Part shown: positions 1 through 7,602 of the stretch, one piece after another | How positions within the stretch are numbered: position 1 is the first letter of the stretch | Layout of the letters: every line of letters starts with the position of its first letter | Assembly: GCA_022563885.1 (NCBI GenBank) | Contig: JADFMM010000032.1 | Coordinates: 1 to 33,230 of the forward strand | Direction: 5' to 3' | DNA: 33,230 nt | DNA from: Planctomycetota bacterium | Lineage (GTDB): Bacteria; Planctomycetota; Phycisphaerae; Sedimentisphaerales; Anaerobacaceae | Translations under genes and position numbers: made by a program | Notes under the pieces: generated by a model | What the model was told of the DNA's origin: nothing | Seen by the model: only the letters and a program-made list of their open reading frames with translations | The model's database searches: none

Positions 1-151
1 ATGAGTAGAAGAGACGGCGGGGGACTTGCCTAGCGTCACATGCGGTCCAAGGACTGACTTGGTTCGCTCAGAAACGCAGTGTCACTATCCCCCGGCACCC
101 GGCGTTGGTTCCCACTCAACTCCCATTTGCAGGGAGCCACTACCAACATCG
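1..151. other. Left-edge non-coding sequence
   Basis: No gene can be supported between the window edge and the end of the minus-strand ATP-grasp gene. There is a small hairpin (CTCCC / GGGAG around 124-140) just past that gene's stop, but no T-run follows it on the minus strand, so it is not called a terminator. Confidence 0.5.
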
Positions 152-1357
152 TCAGGGATCACGCAGAAATCGCGAAATCCTGGACAGTCTCCTTGATAGG
201 GTAGCTCTCGACTCAGAGAGGCTCTTCGCGACGCAAGGCCACGGGTCGTTCAGACTAAAATATGGAACAACGTGCCAGTGTAGAACACTCTTTAGCCATG
301 TTCGAAAATCGATAGCGCCCATGCTTCGAAGTTCCCGAAATGCGTCTATGTCCCTTCTAGGCTCCCACTGTCTAACGTATTCTTTGAAGGTGTCTATTCG
401 GGGTAGCGGCAATCCTGTGAGTCGACAATAAATCATGAAAGCGATGTCTATGCCACTGCGCGTGATTTGCTCCTGGACCGCCGTGAATCTTGGATTAACC
501 TCAATCACCTTCAGTTGGCCATCACGGAGATCTCGCTTAAATTCAATGTTTCCTAATCCTCTGTAATCCGTCCCCGCGAAGAACCTTTTTCCGAGTTCTG
601 CGACTTCGGGCAGCCACTCGGTAATTTGTAACGTTCCTCCACCCTCATTAACGGGATAACGCCTAATACACCGTTTTGTGAAATTAAACAGTAACGTTGA
701 ATCTTCATCGACATAAGTATAATAGCTACAGGCCAAATCGTCCGGACCGGGTATCATTTCACAAATCATTACTTGCACACCCTTGTTCGCGGCGTCCTTC
801 GCCTTACTGATTAGCTCATCGAAGTCATTTGCTGAGAGATACTTCCTATCGGGGAATTGCCGTCGAAACAAATGTGAGTGCAATGGCTTTAAAATGACCG
901 GGAATTTGACCTTGCCCTCAAGTTTCAGTACGTCTTCTAACGTGTCGATCTCCCAAAATTCAGGTGTGGGGCAACCTGCAGCTCTTGCCATTTCCAGCGT
1001 CTTCTTCTTGTTCAGCATATCCAACTGAATGCTGGGATTGTTGTAGTCAACAAGATAGTGAGACGCGAGTGGGTCCCTGTTTTTCGCCAGAAATTCAACT
1101 GCATCATCATCGCATGCCAGCAAGATATTGCCATGATAGTCATCAGTTGAATCGCTAAGCAACAATTCGGCCCAATAAGTACCTATATCCACATCGTCCG
1201 GGCAGATGTGCTTGCGATGACAGTACCGAGATCTCAGTGCCCAACATTTGTTTCTCGCCGACACAGATACGGGAATTCCTCTTCTTCCTAGACTCCGAGC
1301 AACAGACAACGTATTCTGTTGCCCACCCAGTACAATCACTGGTGTAGGATTCTTCAT
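152..1357 (-). CDS. ATP-grasp carboxylate-amine ligase family protein
   Basis: This is a probable ATP-dependent ligase that would join a carboxylate to an amine through an acyl-phosphate. The protein is about 401 residues. The N-terminal part is a Rossmann-like pre-ATP-grasp domain (VIVLGGQQN, residues 7-15). Next come a nucleotide-binding lysine (VILKP, 154-158), the central strand ICEMIPG (198-204), and the Mg/ATP-binding end GLGNIEF (267-273) and VIEVNPR (284-290, Glu286 and Asn288). The start at 1357 is preferred over the ATG at 1378 because GGGGA lies about 8 bases upstream of it, while nothing SD-like precedes 1378. The family includes D-aspartate ligase and carbamoyl-phosphate-synthase-like enzymes; the substrate cannot be read here. 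It lies 88 bases after the RraA-like gene on the same strand and is the last gene of that run. The C-terminal 100 residues are basic and have no motif I recognise. Confidence 0.85.
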   Translation of the reverse strand: MKNPTPVIVLGGQQNTLSVARSLGRRGIPVSVSARNKCWALRSRYCHRKHICPDDVDIGTYWAELLLSDSTDDYHGNILLACDDDAVEFLAKNRDPLASHYLVDYNNPSIQLDMLNKKKTLEMARAAGCPTPEFWEIDTLEDVLKLEGKVKFPVILKPLHSHLFRRQFPDRKYLSANDFDELISKAKDAANKGVQVMICEMIPGPDDLACSYYTYVDEDSTLLFNFTKRCIRRYPVNEGGGTLQITEWLPEVAELGKRFFAGTDYRGLGNIEFKRDLRDGQLKVIEVNPRFTAVQEQITRSGIDIAFMIYCRLTGLPLPRIDTFKEYVRQWEPRRDIDAFRELRSMGAIDFRTWLKSVLHWHVVPYFSLNDPWPCVAKSLSESRATLSRRLSRISRFLRDP

Positions 1358-1445
1358 GACGTGTTTCCCCAACAACATAGGGCGACGGTAAAAAGCGGAA
1401 AGTCAGCATACGCTTCGACCACCAGCCAACCAATCAATGGCCGGG

Positions 1446-2165
1446 CTAGAGCGTCTCGTCTTCCCCTAAAACACCTTTGGCACGTAGCGTGGGAATAAGC
1501 CAACCCGGGTAGATACCGTCAGGGTCGTCGCCTCCGATTGCCGCAAAGCGTTTCTGCTCGGCTTCGACGCGACCCTGGGCCCAGCCGATCGCACTTTGCG
1601 CCAGTTGTTGTGGCACTACTACAATGCCATCGGCGTCGCCTACCACGACGTCTCCGGGATTGACGACCAAGCCGCCGCAGGAAATCGGCAAGTTGACCTG
1701 CCCTGTCCCTTCTTTACCGCCACCGCATGGGGAAACACCGCGGCAAAAGACTGGAAATCCGCTTGAAATGAGTTCACGGCTGTCACGTACGGCACCATCC
1801 AACACGAGGCCGGCCAGGCCCTTGCGCATCGACATTCGTGTGGTCAACTCTCCCCAACAGGAGTTCGACAGGCTGCCGTGTGAATTGACAACGAGCACGT
1901 CACCCGGCTCGGCGAGCTTGAGCGCCGCATGGACCATGAGATTGTCGCCTACGCGCGTTTCGACCGTAATCGCAGAGCCAGCGAAGCTAGACTCTGGATT
2001 TAAAGGCTTCATTCCGCTGTCCATGACTCCCCGTCGCCCTATGCCATCACCAATAATGGCCGACTTAAACGTTCCTAATTGCTCAATTATCTTCTTCGGG
2101 GCCCTGTCGATCTCCTTGACGATGCAAAACCCTGGTTTACCGTATATCTTTCTTGTGTTTGTCAT
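1446..2165 (-). CDS. RraA / HMG-aldolase family protein
   Basis: The 239-residue protein belongs to the RraA-like fold, whose catalytic members are class II pyruvate aldolases (4-hydroxy-4-methyl-2-oxoglutarate aldolase) or oxaloacetate decarboxylases. The signature VLDGAVRD (121-128) gives the substrate/metal residues Arg127 and Asp128. The C-terminal motif GDVVVGDADGIVVVP (171-185) is typical. In characterised aldolases the motif is D-x20-R-D; the matching position here is Glu106 (WGEL), so it is E-x20-R-D, a variant seen in related sugar-acid proteins. A role as an aldolase or decarboxylase on a sugar-derived oxo acid is more likely than RNase E inhibition, given the neighbouring dehydrogenase and ATP-grasp genes. 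GAGGG lies about 5 bases before the start. Confidence 0.85.
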   Translation of the reverse strand: MTNTRKIYGKPGFCIVKEIDRAPKKIIEQLGTFKSAIIGDGIGRRGVMDSGMKPLNPESSFAGSAITVETRVGDNLMVHAALKLAEPGDVLVVNSHGSLSNSCWGELTTRMSMRKGLAGLVLDGAVRDSRELISSGFPVFCRGVSPCGGGKEGTGQVNLPISCGGLVVNPGDVVVGDADGIVVVPQQLAQSAIGWAQGRVEAEQKRFAAIGGDDPDGIYPGWLIPTLRAKGVLGEDETL

Positions 2166-2247
2166 GTTTCCCTCAAGTATTGCCTGAAAGCAAAAGATCT
2201 TCAGTCATATCGCTGGCACCAACAGGCTCAAATAAGACAACAATTTG

Positions 2248-3231
2248 CTACGATTCTTGCCTTCTTGGCAAGACCTCCGGGTTGGCAAGACATACCAGAT
2301 CGTAGCTGCCGTCTCTAAGAAATCTCAACACATTGTCTACAGTTTTCATCCCCATACGATGATTAGACTCTCCCGTTATGCCTGCAACGTGAGGCGTGAC
2401 CACTAACCTGGACGATTCCCAAAGCGGGTTGTCGGCATGGGTCGGTTCATTGCCGAATGTGTCCAAGCCGGCCCCCATGATTTGTTCTTTTTGCAGCGCC
2501 CTCAGAAGTGCTGCTTCATCGATCAGACCGCCGCGGGCTGTGTTGATCAAAAGTGCAGTGGGTTTCATCAGGTTGAATGCTTCGGTACCGATGATATTTC
2601 TGGTCTCATCGGTCAGGGGACAGTGCAAGCTCACTACATCGACAACAGAGAGCAATTCATTCAGGCACATTACCTGCTGCACACCATCGAGGCGTTTGTC
2701 CTCCGCCAGGTAGGGATCGTATACCGTGATCGTCACACTAAATGGTTTTACCAATCTTGCCAATCGCCGGGCGACATGGCCATAGCCCACCAAACCCAGG
2801 TGTTTGCCGGCAAACTCAATACCATTATAAGTTGATTTATCCCAGTGGCCCTTGCGGACACGTTCATTCTGAATGAGCAGGTTTTTCATCAATGCAAGAA
2901 TCATCGCAAGGGTGTGCTCTGCCACAGACTGAACACTGGCACCTGCCCCTATGAGGACCGGGATGCCTTTTTCCGTTGCTGCCTTCAGATCGATGTTGTC
3001 TACTCCGACGCCATGTTTGGCAATAACCTTTAGCTCGGGTGATGCTTCAATAAGGTCTCCAGTGAATCTGCCCGTCCGTACGATAACTGCGTCAAACTGC
3101 ATGTCGTCTACTTGCGTTGAGAATTCTCCGGGGTCGGAGTACGGCGGCATCGCTTGAACTTGGGCACCGTTCAATCTGAACTCTTCCATGGCCTGCGGGA
3201 CCAGTGGAGGCCCGGTTATAATTACTTTCAT
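2248..3231 (-). CDS. D-isomer-specific 2-hydroxyacid dehydrogenase (SerA-like)
   Basis: An NAD(P)-dependent oxidoreductase that interconverts a 2-hydroxy acid and a 2-oxo acid. The 327-residue length matches the single-domain-pair family without an ACT domain. Visible features are the dinucleotide loop GLVGYGHVA (146-154), the substrate/NAD arginine in NTARGG (Arg233), the catalytic glutamate in FGNEP (Glu262) and the catalytic histidine in TPHVAG (His281). It is first in the minus-strand run, followed by RraA and ATP-grasp genes, and faces a Gfo/Idh gene across a 0.5-kb divergent region. A second, clearly diverged homologue lies at 4808-5785, so the two are unlikely to be redundant copies of serA. 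The substrate is unknown. Confidence 0.88.
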   Translation of the reverse strand: MKVIITGPPLVPQAMEEFRLNGAQVQAMPPYSDPGEFSTQVDDMQFDAVIVRTGRFTGDLIEASPELKVIAKHGVGVDNIDLKAATEKGIPVLIGAGASVQSVAEHTLAMILALMKNLLIQNERVRKGHWDKSTYNGIEFAGKHLGLVGYGHVARRLARLVKPFSVTITVYDPYLAEDKRLDGVQQVMCLNELLSVVDVVSLHCPLTDETRNIIGTEAFNLMKPTALLINTARGGLIDEAALLRALQKEQIMGAGLDTFGNEPTHADNPLWESSRLVVTPHVAGITGESNHRMGMKTVDNVLRFLRDGSYDLVCLANPEVLPRRQES

Positions 3232-3280
3232 TTCATTGCTCGTATTGTTTTCATGGGCGGATGCAACTCACAAGCGCAAT

Positions 3281-3311
3281 AGATGAGTCGCTTTTATTGT
3301 GCCACTCATCT
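3281..3311. promoter_or_regulatory. Inverted repeat in divergent intergenic region
   Basis: AGATGAGT (3281-3288) and ACTCATCT (3304-3311) form a perfect 8-bp inverted repeat with a 15-base spacer. It sits about 50 bases upstream of the start of the minus-strand dehydrogenase at 3231. It could be an operator or the stem of a leader hairpin. No convincing promoter pair was found next to it. Confidence 0.3.
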
Positions 3312-3376
3312 GATTGATTCAAAGGATATTTTCAAGAGTGTGGCATCGTCAAGTACCTTCCTCGGTCTTGTACTTA

Positions 3377-3466
3377 GGGACCGGCAAGAAATAACTTGGA
3401 CTTTTGAATGCCCAATTGCACCCCATCTTGGACCCCAAATTGTCCAACTTATTTCTTGCCGATCCC
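3377..3466. repeat. Short MITE-like element (copy 1, 90 bp)
   Basis: The element has 25-base imperfect terminal inverted repeats (3377-3401 and 3442-3466, 23 of 25 positions matching), starting GGGACCGGCAAGAAATAA and ending with its near-complement. It is flanked on both sides by TTA (3374-3376 and 3467-3469), which could be a target-site duplication. Bases 3377-3432 match 16019-16074 at 55 of 56 positions, and the right end matches 16159-16198. No coding capacity. It lies in the divergent region upstream of the Gfo/Idh gene; the rest of 3467-3758 holds only weak small palindromes (for example GGATTA / TAATCC at 3569-3586). Confidence 0.8.
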
Positions 3467-3758
3467 TTACCTAACAAGAAGCTGTCGGGCATATGTGCTT
3501 GTTTCTTGAGAGCAATTCTCGCTGTCGTATTAATCTACCGCAGTGCCATGTGCAAGCGCTAGGCTAAATGGATTAATTAGATAATCCTCCATCGCCCTAT
3601 GACCGATTATCGCCACAGACCAGGCTGCATCTATTGTGGCTTATTTTCCCTAACACAGGGTACAGAAGTGATTGTAGAACCCGGAAGTAAGTTGAAGTGC
3701 TCCGCAAGAAATTGCAGACAAGTACCATCTACGCCGAACTAAACTGGAGTTGAACGCT

Positions 3759-4811
3759 ATGGGTGAACCGATAAGAGTGGGCATTATTGGCCTCGGAAAG
3801 ATGGGAGGAATTCGTGCCCAATGCATCCGTGAGAATGACCAGACGGTATTGATCTCAGGTACAGATCCTAACCCTCCGGCGAAGGGTTGGGACGACATAC
3901 AGGTTCTTCCTGATTACCGGACGGTCATAAATTCCGGCGTCGATGCCATATTTGTGTGCACCCCCAACCGCTTTATCCCCGATGTGGTGGTGGCGTCCCT
4001 GGATGCCGGCAAGCATGTGTTTTGTGAAAAACCACCTGGCCGCGATATGCACGATATTGAGCGGATTATGGAGGCCGAAAAACGCAATCCGGGTCTGGTT
4101 TTAAAGATAGGGTTTAACCACCGATATCACTATGGAATCATGGAGGCTAAAAAGAGCGTTGACAGCGGAAAATACGGAGAAATCCTGTGGATGAGGGGCG
4201 TTTACGGGAAAGCGGAAGGGTCGGGAAATCCAGATGAATGGCGTCTGAATCCGGCGCTTTCCGGAGGAGGTATCCTGCTGGATCAGGGCATTCACATGTT
4301 GGACCTCTTCAGGTATTTTTGCGGGGAGTTTTCCGAGATCAAGAGCATGTGTACCACCGCCTATTGGGACATTCCGATGGAAGACAACGCGTTTGCCTTG
4401 CTGCGAGATAAGAGAGGCCGCATTGCCATGCTACACAGCTCCTTTACGCTGTGGAAGCACCGTTTCACGCTGGACATATGCCTGGAAGACGGATACATCA
4501 CTGTCGAGGGTATGCCTTCAGTGAGTCGCAGCTATCGCGACGAATGGATCATTCAAGGTCGCAGGCACACTGGCTATGCCATCGGTAATCCGCCGGAGGA
4601 ATCCACTTTCTGTAATACGGACCCTTCCTGGGAGATGGAGCTGGCGGAATTCGTCGATTGCATTCGTACGGGACGGCCACTCGAAAACGGCACTTCAAAC
4701 GATGCTTATGAGACGATGCGCCTGGTCTTTGGCATATATGAAGCCGATGATTCATTCATGAAGCAAGCGGCCGGTAAGTCGGAAAATAAATGTTTAAGAA
4801 CGCAAGTATGA
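3759..4811 (+). CDS. Gfo/Idh/MocA family oxidoreductase
   Basis: A predicted NAD(P)-dependent sugar or cyclitol dehydrogenase of 350 residues. It has the N-terminal dinucleotide motif GLGKMG (11-16), the family motif CEKPPG (89-94, Lys91 active site) and the C-terminal-domain residues Asp175 and His179 (LLDQGIHMLD). The ATG at 3759 is chosen over the in-frame TTG at 3750 because GGAG ends 9 bases before the ATG and abuts the TTG. It starts the plus-strand run, and its stop overlaps the next gene's start (ATGA at 4808-4811), so the two are translationally coupled. It is only distantly like the Gfo/Idh protein at 16359-17435, so a different substrate is expected. Confidence 0.88.
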   Translation: MGEPIRVGIIGLGKMGGIRAQCIRENDQTVLISGTDPNPPAKGWDDIQVLPDYRTVINSGVDAIFVCTPNRFIPDVVVASLDAGKHVFCEKPPGRDMHDIERIMEAEKRNPGLVLKIGFNHRYHYGIMEAKKSVDSGKYGEILWMRGVYGKAEGSGNPDEWRLNPALSGGGILLDQGIHMLDLFRYFCGEFSEIKSMCTTAYWDIPMEDNAFALLRDKRGRIAMLHSSFTLWKHRFTLDICLEDGYITVEGMPSVSRSYRDEWIIQGRRHTGYAIGNPPEESTFCNTDPSWEMELAEFVDCIRTGRPLENGTSNDAYETMRLVFGIYEADDSFMKQAAGKSENKCLRTQV

Positions 4812-5785
4812 AAAGCAGCACCCCCATTGCTGTCGCATCCCGTTCCTTTTCCCGTCACCCACAGTTGCGCGCGGAGTTGCTAGAGAAATACTCCAGTGTC
4901 CGGTTCAATGACGACGGCGTGGCCCTCGAAGGAACGGCTTTGATCGAATTCGCCCGAGGACGTGAAAAACTGATTATCGGACTGGAATGTGTCAATGAAG
5001 CGTTCCTGGCGGCGCTACCCGAGCTTAGGGTCATCAGCAAGTATGGCGTGGGCACGGACATGCTGGACCGTGAGGCCATGGTGCGCCGTGGCGTTCACCT
5101 TGGCTGGACTGGGGGGGTCAATCGCCGGTCGGTGGCTGAGTTGGCGATCGCGCTGATGCTCTCACTTTTGCGGAAAATCCCACAAGCCTACGCGGACATG
5201 CGTGAAGGAATTTGGAAAAACCGCAAGGGAAAGGAGCTGTCGGGTCGCACGGTTGGTATTGTCGGATGCGGCCATGTAGGCAAGGAATTGGCCATTCTGT
5301 TGCGGGCATTCGGCTGTAGAGTATTTGCCCATGACATACTGGATTTTCCCGAATTCTACGCCGCCCATCAGGTAGAGCCTCTGGCGCTTGAACCACTACT
5401 GCAGCGCTCGGAGATCGTATCGTTGCACGTTCCCTTGGACGATAGCACCCGCAACATCCTAAATGCCGAACGCCTAGCACTGCTGCCATCGGAGGGCCTA
5501 GTGATCAACACGGCTCGGGGCGGTTTGGTAGATGAGGCCGCCTTAAAACAGATGCTGAAGGAGGGCCGACTCGCCGGGGCCGCCTTCGATGTTTTCACCG
5601 ACGAACCCCCACAAGATGAGGAGTTGCTGCAATTGCCAAACTTCCTTGGCACGCCGCACATCGGTGGGAGTTCACAAGAGGCCATCCTGTCGATGGGACG
5701 GGCCGCCATCAGTGGATTGGGTGAGAATGCCCTGCCTTCAGTCGAGCGCGTCGACGGAGACAAAACCTGCAATATGACGACCTGA
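4808..5785 (+). CDS. D-isomer-specific 2-hydroxyacid dehydrogenase, second paralogue
   Basis: A 325-residue NAD(P)-dependent 2-hydroxyacid dehydrogenase. Motifs: GIVGCGHVGKE (150-160), Arg237 in NTARGG, Glu266 in FTDEPP, His284 in TPHIGG. The ATG at 4808 is preferred to 4790 because it makes the classic ATGA overlap with the Gfo/Idh stop. It shares the fold and all catalytic residues with 2248-3231 but differs widely elsewhere. Coupling to a Gfo/Idh enzyme and the spacing of only about 40 bases to an HpcH-type aldolase suggest sequential steps on the same 2-oxo or 2-hydroxy acid. SerA-like phosphoglycerate oxidation is possible but not favoured by the context. Confidence 0.87.
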   Translation: MKSSTPIAVASRSFSRHPQLRAELLEKYSSVRFNDDGVALEGTALIEFARGREKLIIGLECVNEAFLAALPELRVISKYGVGTDMLDREAMVRRGVHLGWTGGVNRRSVAELAIALMLSLLRKIPQAYADMREGIWKNRKGKELSGRTVGIVGCGHVGKELAILLRAFGCRVFAHDILDFPEFYAAHQVEPLALEPLLQRSEIVSLHVPLDDSTRNILNAERLALLPSEGLVINTARGGLVDEAALKQMLKEGRLAGAAFDVFTDEPPQDEELLQLPNFLGTPHIGGSSQEAILSMGRAAISGLGENALPSVERVDGDKTCNMTT

Positions 5786-5823
5786 GATTCGAAACCATGG
5801 ATTGTCCCTAGGAGACATGATCG

Positions 5824-6627
5824 ATGAGACCGAACACGCTCAAAGAAATCTGGGCACGGGGAGAAGCCGTGTTAAACGGCTGGTGTTCCATTCCCAGCTC
5901 CTTTTCCGCCGAGGTGATGGCACATCAGGGGTTCGACTCCATTACCATTGACATGCAGCATGGTATGGTAGGATACCAGGTAGCGGTGACCATGTTGCAG
6001 GCGATTTCGACGACGTCGGTCATTCCACTGACCCGAGTCCCCTGGAACGATCCGGGCCGACTCATGAAAATGCTCGACGCCGGTTCCTATGGCGTCATCT
6101 GCACGAGGATTAACACCGCCGAAGCTGAGGAAAAACTGGTTCGCGCCTGTAAATATCCCCCCATGGGATTTCGTAGCTTTGGCCCTATCCGGGCGAAGTA
6201 TTATGCGGCTGGCGCGACCCACGGTGGCGGCGATTACCATACCCATGCCAACGAAGAAACCCTCGTGATTCCCCAGATCGAAACCCGCGAGGCCATCCGG
6301 AATCTTGACGAGATCCTCCAGGTTCCGGGGATTTCGGCGATCTATGTGGGCCCCTCAGATTTGGCCATGGCATTGGGTAGCGAGCCGCGAACGGGACAGA
6401 AGGACCCTCAGGTCATCGAGGCAAAACAAACGATCATTGAAACCTGCCAGCGACACGGCATACCGGCGGGCATTCACACCAATTCCACCGAAGTCGCGGT
6501 AGAGATGATTCGAAAGGGATTCCAGTTGACGTCCCTTCAAAGCGACGATCGCTTCCTGATGTCAAAAGCAAAACAGGAAGTGAATGCGGTAAGAGATGCC
6601 CTGAAGGTTCAGAGCCGCGTGTCATGA
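5824..6627 (+). CDS. HpcH/HpaI family class II aldolase
   Basis: A metal-dependent pyruvate aldolase of 267 residues, usual for the family. It would split, or in the biosynthetic direction form, a 4-hydroxy-2-oxo acid from pyruvate and an aldehyde. The active-site set is complete: His46 (MQHG), Arg71 (TRVPW), metal ligands Glu153 (QIET) and Asp179 (GPSDLA). GGAG sits 9 bases before the start. Relatives include 2-keto-3-deoxy-L-rhamnonate aldolase and 4-hydroxy-2-oxoheptanedioate aldolase. In this cluster it could build the carbon skeleton of a 3-deoxy-2-oxo sugar acid or break one down; the sequence does not decide between them. Confidence 0.9.
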   Translation: MRPNTLKEIWARGEAVLNGWCSIPSSFSAEVMAHQGFDSITIDMQHGMVGYQVAVTMLQAISTTSVIPLTRVPWNDPGRLMKMLDAGSYGVICTRINTAEAEEKLVRACKYPPMGFRSFGPIRAKYYAAGATHGGGDYHTHANEETLVIPQIETREAIRNLDEILQVPGISAIYVGPSDLAMALGSEPRTGQKDPQVIEAKQTIIETCQRHGIPAGIHTNSTEVAVEMIRKGFQLTSLQSDDRFLMSKAKQEVNAVRDALKVQSRVS

Positions 6628-6665
6628 CTGAGGGGCGTTCACATTCGTTGTCAATACGTGCCCTG

Positions 6666-6829
6666 TTAAGAGCACCTACGCAAAATGACTCTGCATTCGA
6701 GCGGCTTATTTTCCCTCTGGACGGCGTCAGGCTGCATCGACCCTCCTCGGATGGCCTGCTTCGCCTTCCTTGCCGGAGGCAAAAACGCTCGCTCTCGGTG
6801 CGACGATCATTTTGCGTAGGGGCTCTAAA
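6666..6829. repeat. MITE-like element with 23-bp terminal inverted repeats
   Basis: The left end (6666-6688, TTAAGAGCACCTACGCAAAA...) and right end (6807-6829) are inverted repeats matching at 21 of 23 positions. Inside, CGAGCG and CGCTCG extend the fold. The whole 164 bases could form one long hairpin. It has no coding capacity and fills nearly all the gap between the aldolase and SIS-isomerase genes. It is unrelated in sequence to the element at 3377 and 16019, and no second copy was found in the window. Confidence 0.7.
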
Positions 6830-6857
6830 TACCAGGCAGAATTAAAAGGAGACTCGC

Positions 6858-7478
6858 ATGGCCTTTCCCGACGCCAAATTCAGTGACATCGAGAGTTATG
6901 CCAACGGCTACTTTGACCACCTCAATCAGGCAGCCGCCTCGGTGGATCGCCAAAAACTAGAAGAGGCAGCCGACATTCTCACAAAGGTGTATACCCATGG
7001 CGGTATGGTCTATTCCTGCGGCAATGGCGGATCGGCGGCCATCGCCAACCATCTTGTGTGCGACCATTGCAAACTGGTGCAAACGGATACCGAGCTAACG
7101 CCACGCGTTGTTTCTCTCAGTTCAACAGTGGAAATCATAACGGCTATTGGAAATGACATCTCCTATGACGAGATATTTCTCTATCAACTCCGTTCTTTGG
7201 CGAAACCGGGTGACGCACTCATTACCATCAGCTCTTCGGGAGATTCAGAGAATATCGTGCGAGCGGTCCAGTGGGCCCGGGAAAATGGGGTCTCAGTTAT
7301 TTCCATGACGGGCTTTTCCGGCGGGCGGTCAGCCGAACTATCCGATGTGAATATCCATGTTCAAGCGGAGAACTACGGCATGATCGAGGATGTGCATCAG
7401 TCCATCATGCATTTACTTGCCCAATATGTTCGTCAAACTCACATGGAAGAGGAACTGGTCAAGGATCGCAGATTTTAG
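6858..7478 (+). CDS. SIS-domain phosphosugar isomerase, GmhA-like
   Basis: A 206-residue protein resembling sedoheptulose-7-phosphate isomerase (GmhA), the first enzyme of heptose synthesis. SIS motifs are CGNGGSA (54-60) and SSSGDS (126-131). His65 and His180 align with metal/active-site residues of GmhA, but the position of the catalytic Glu65 of E. coli GmhA is Asp69 here (HLVCD). That may mark a relative with a different phosphosugar substrate. AGGAG lies 6 bases before the start. It ends the plus-strand run and converges with the ATP-grasp gene at 7603. No heptose kinase or nucleotidyltransferase (HldE or HddA/HddC type) is in the window. Confidence 0.85.
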   Translation: MAFPDAKFSDIESYANGYFDHLNQAAASVDRQKLEEAADILTKVYTHGGMVYSCGNGGSAAIANHLVCDHCKLVQTDTELTPRVVSLSSTVEIITAIGNDISYDEIFLYQLRSLAKPGDALITISSSGDSENIVRAVQWARENGVSVISMTGFSGGRSAELSDVNIHVQAENYGMIEDVHQSIMHLLAQYVRQTHMEEELVKDRRF

Positions 7479-7520
7479 GTCATAGGAATGTGGGCGTCCT
7501 TCGGAGGCGTAGGGGGCAAG

Positions 7521-7539
7521 TCCTTCGCTTCTCGAAGGA
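7521..7539. terminator. Hairpin between convergent genes
   Basis: TCCTTCG and CGAAGGA form a 7-bp stem with a 5-base loop in the 124-base gap between two convergent genes. It could act on both strands. No T-run follows on either side, so factor-independent termination is doubtful. Confidence 0.35.
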
Positions 7540-7602
7540 GAGCGCAAAATGGCTATGTGCTTTGACTCAAGTGAGCTGTCTATTCGCGTCCCATTGGGAG
7601 AA

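Noticed and set aside
3600-3660. GGCTTATTTTCCCT and CAGGCTGCATC shared with the element at 6666-6829
   Set aside because: The two words occur in opposite order, and a 14-base match in a window of this size can arise by chance.
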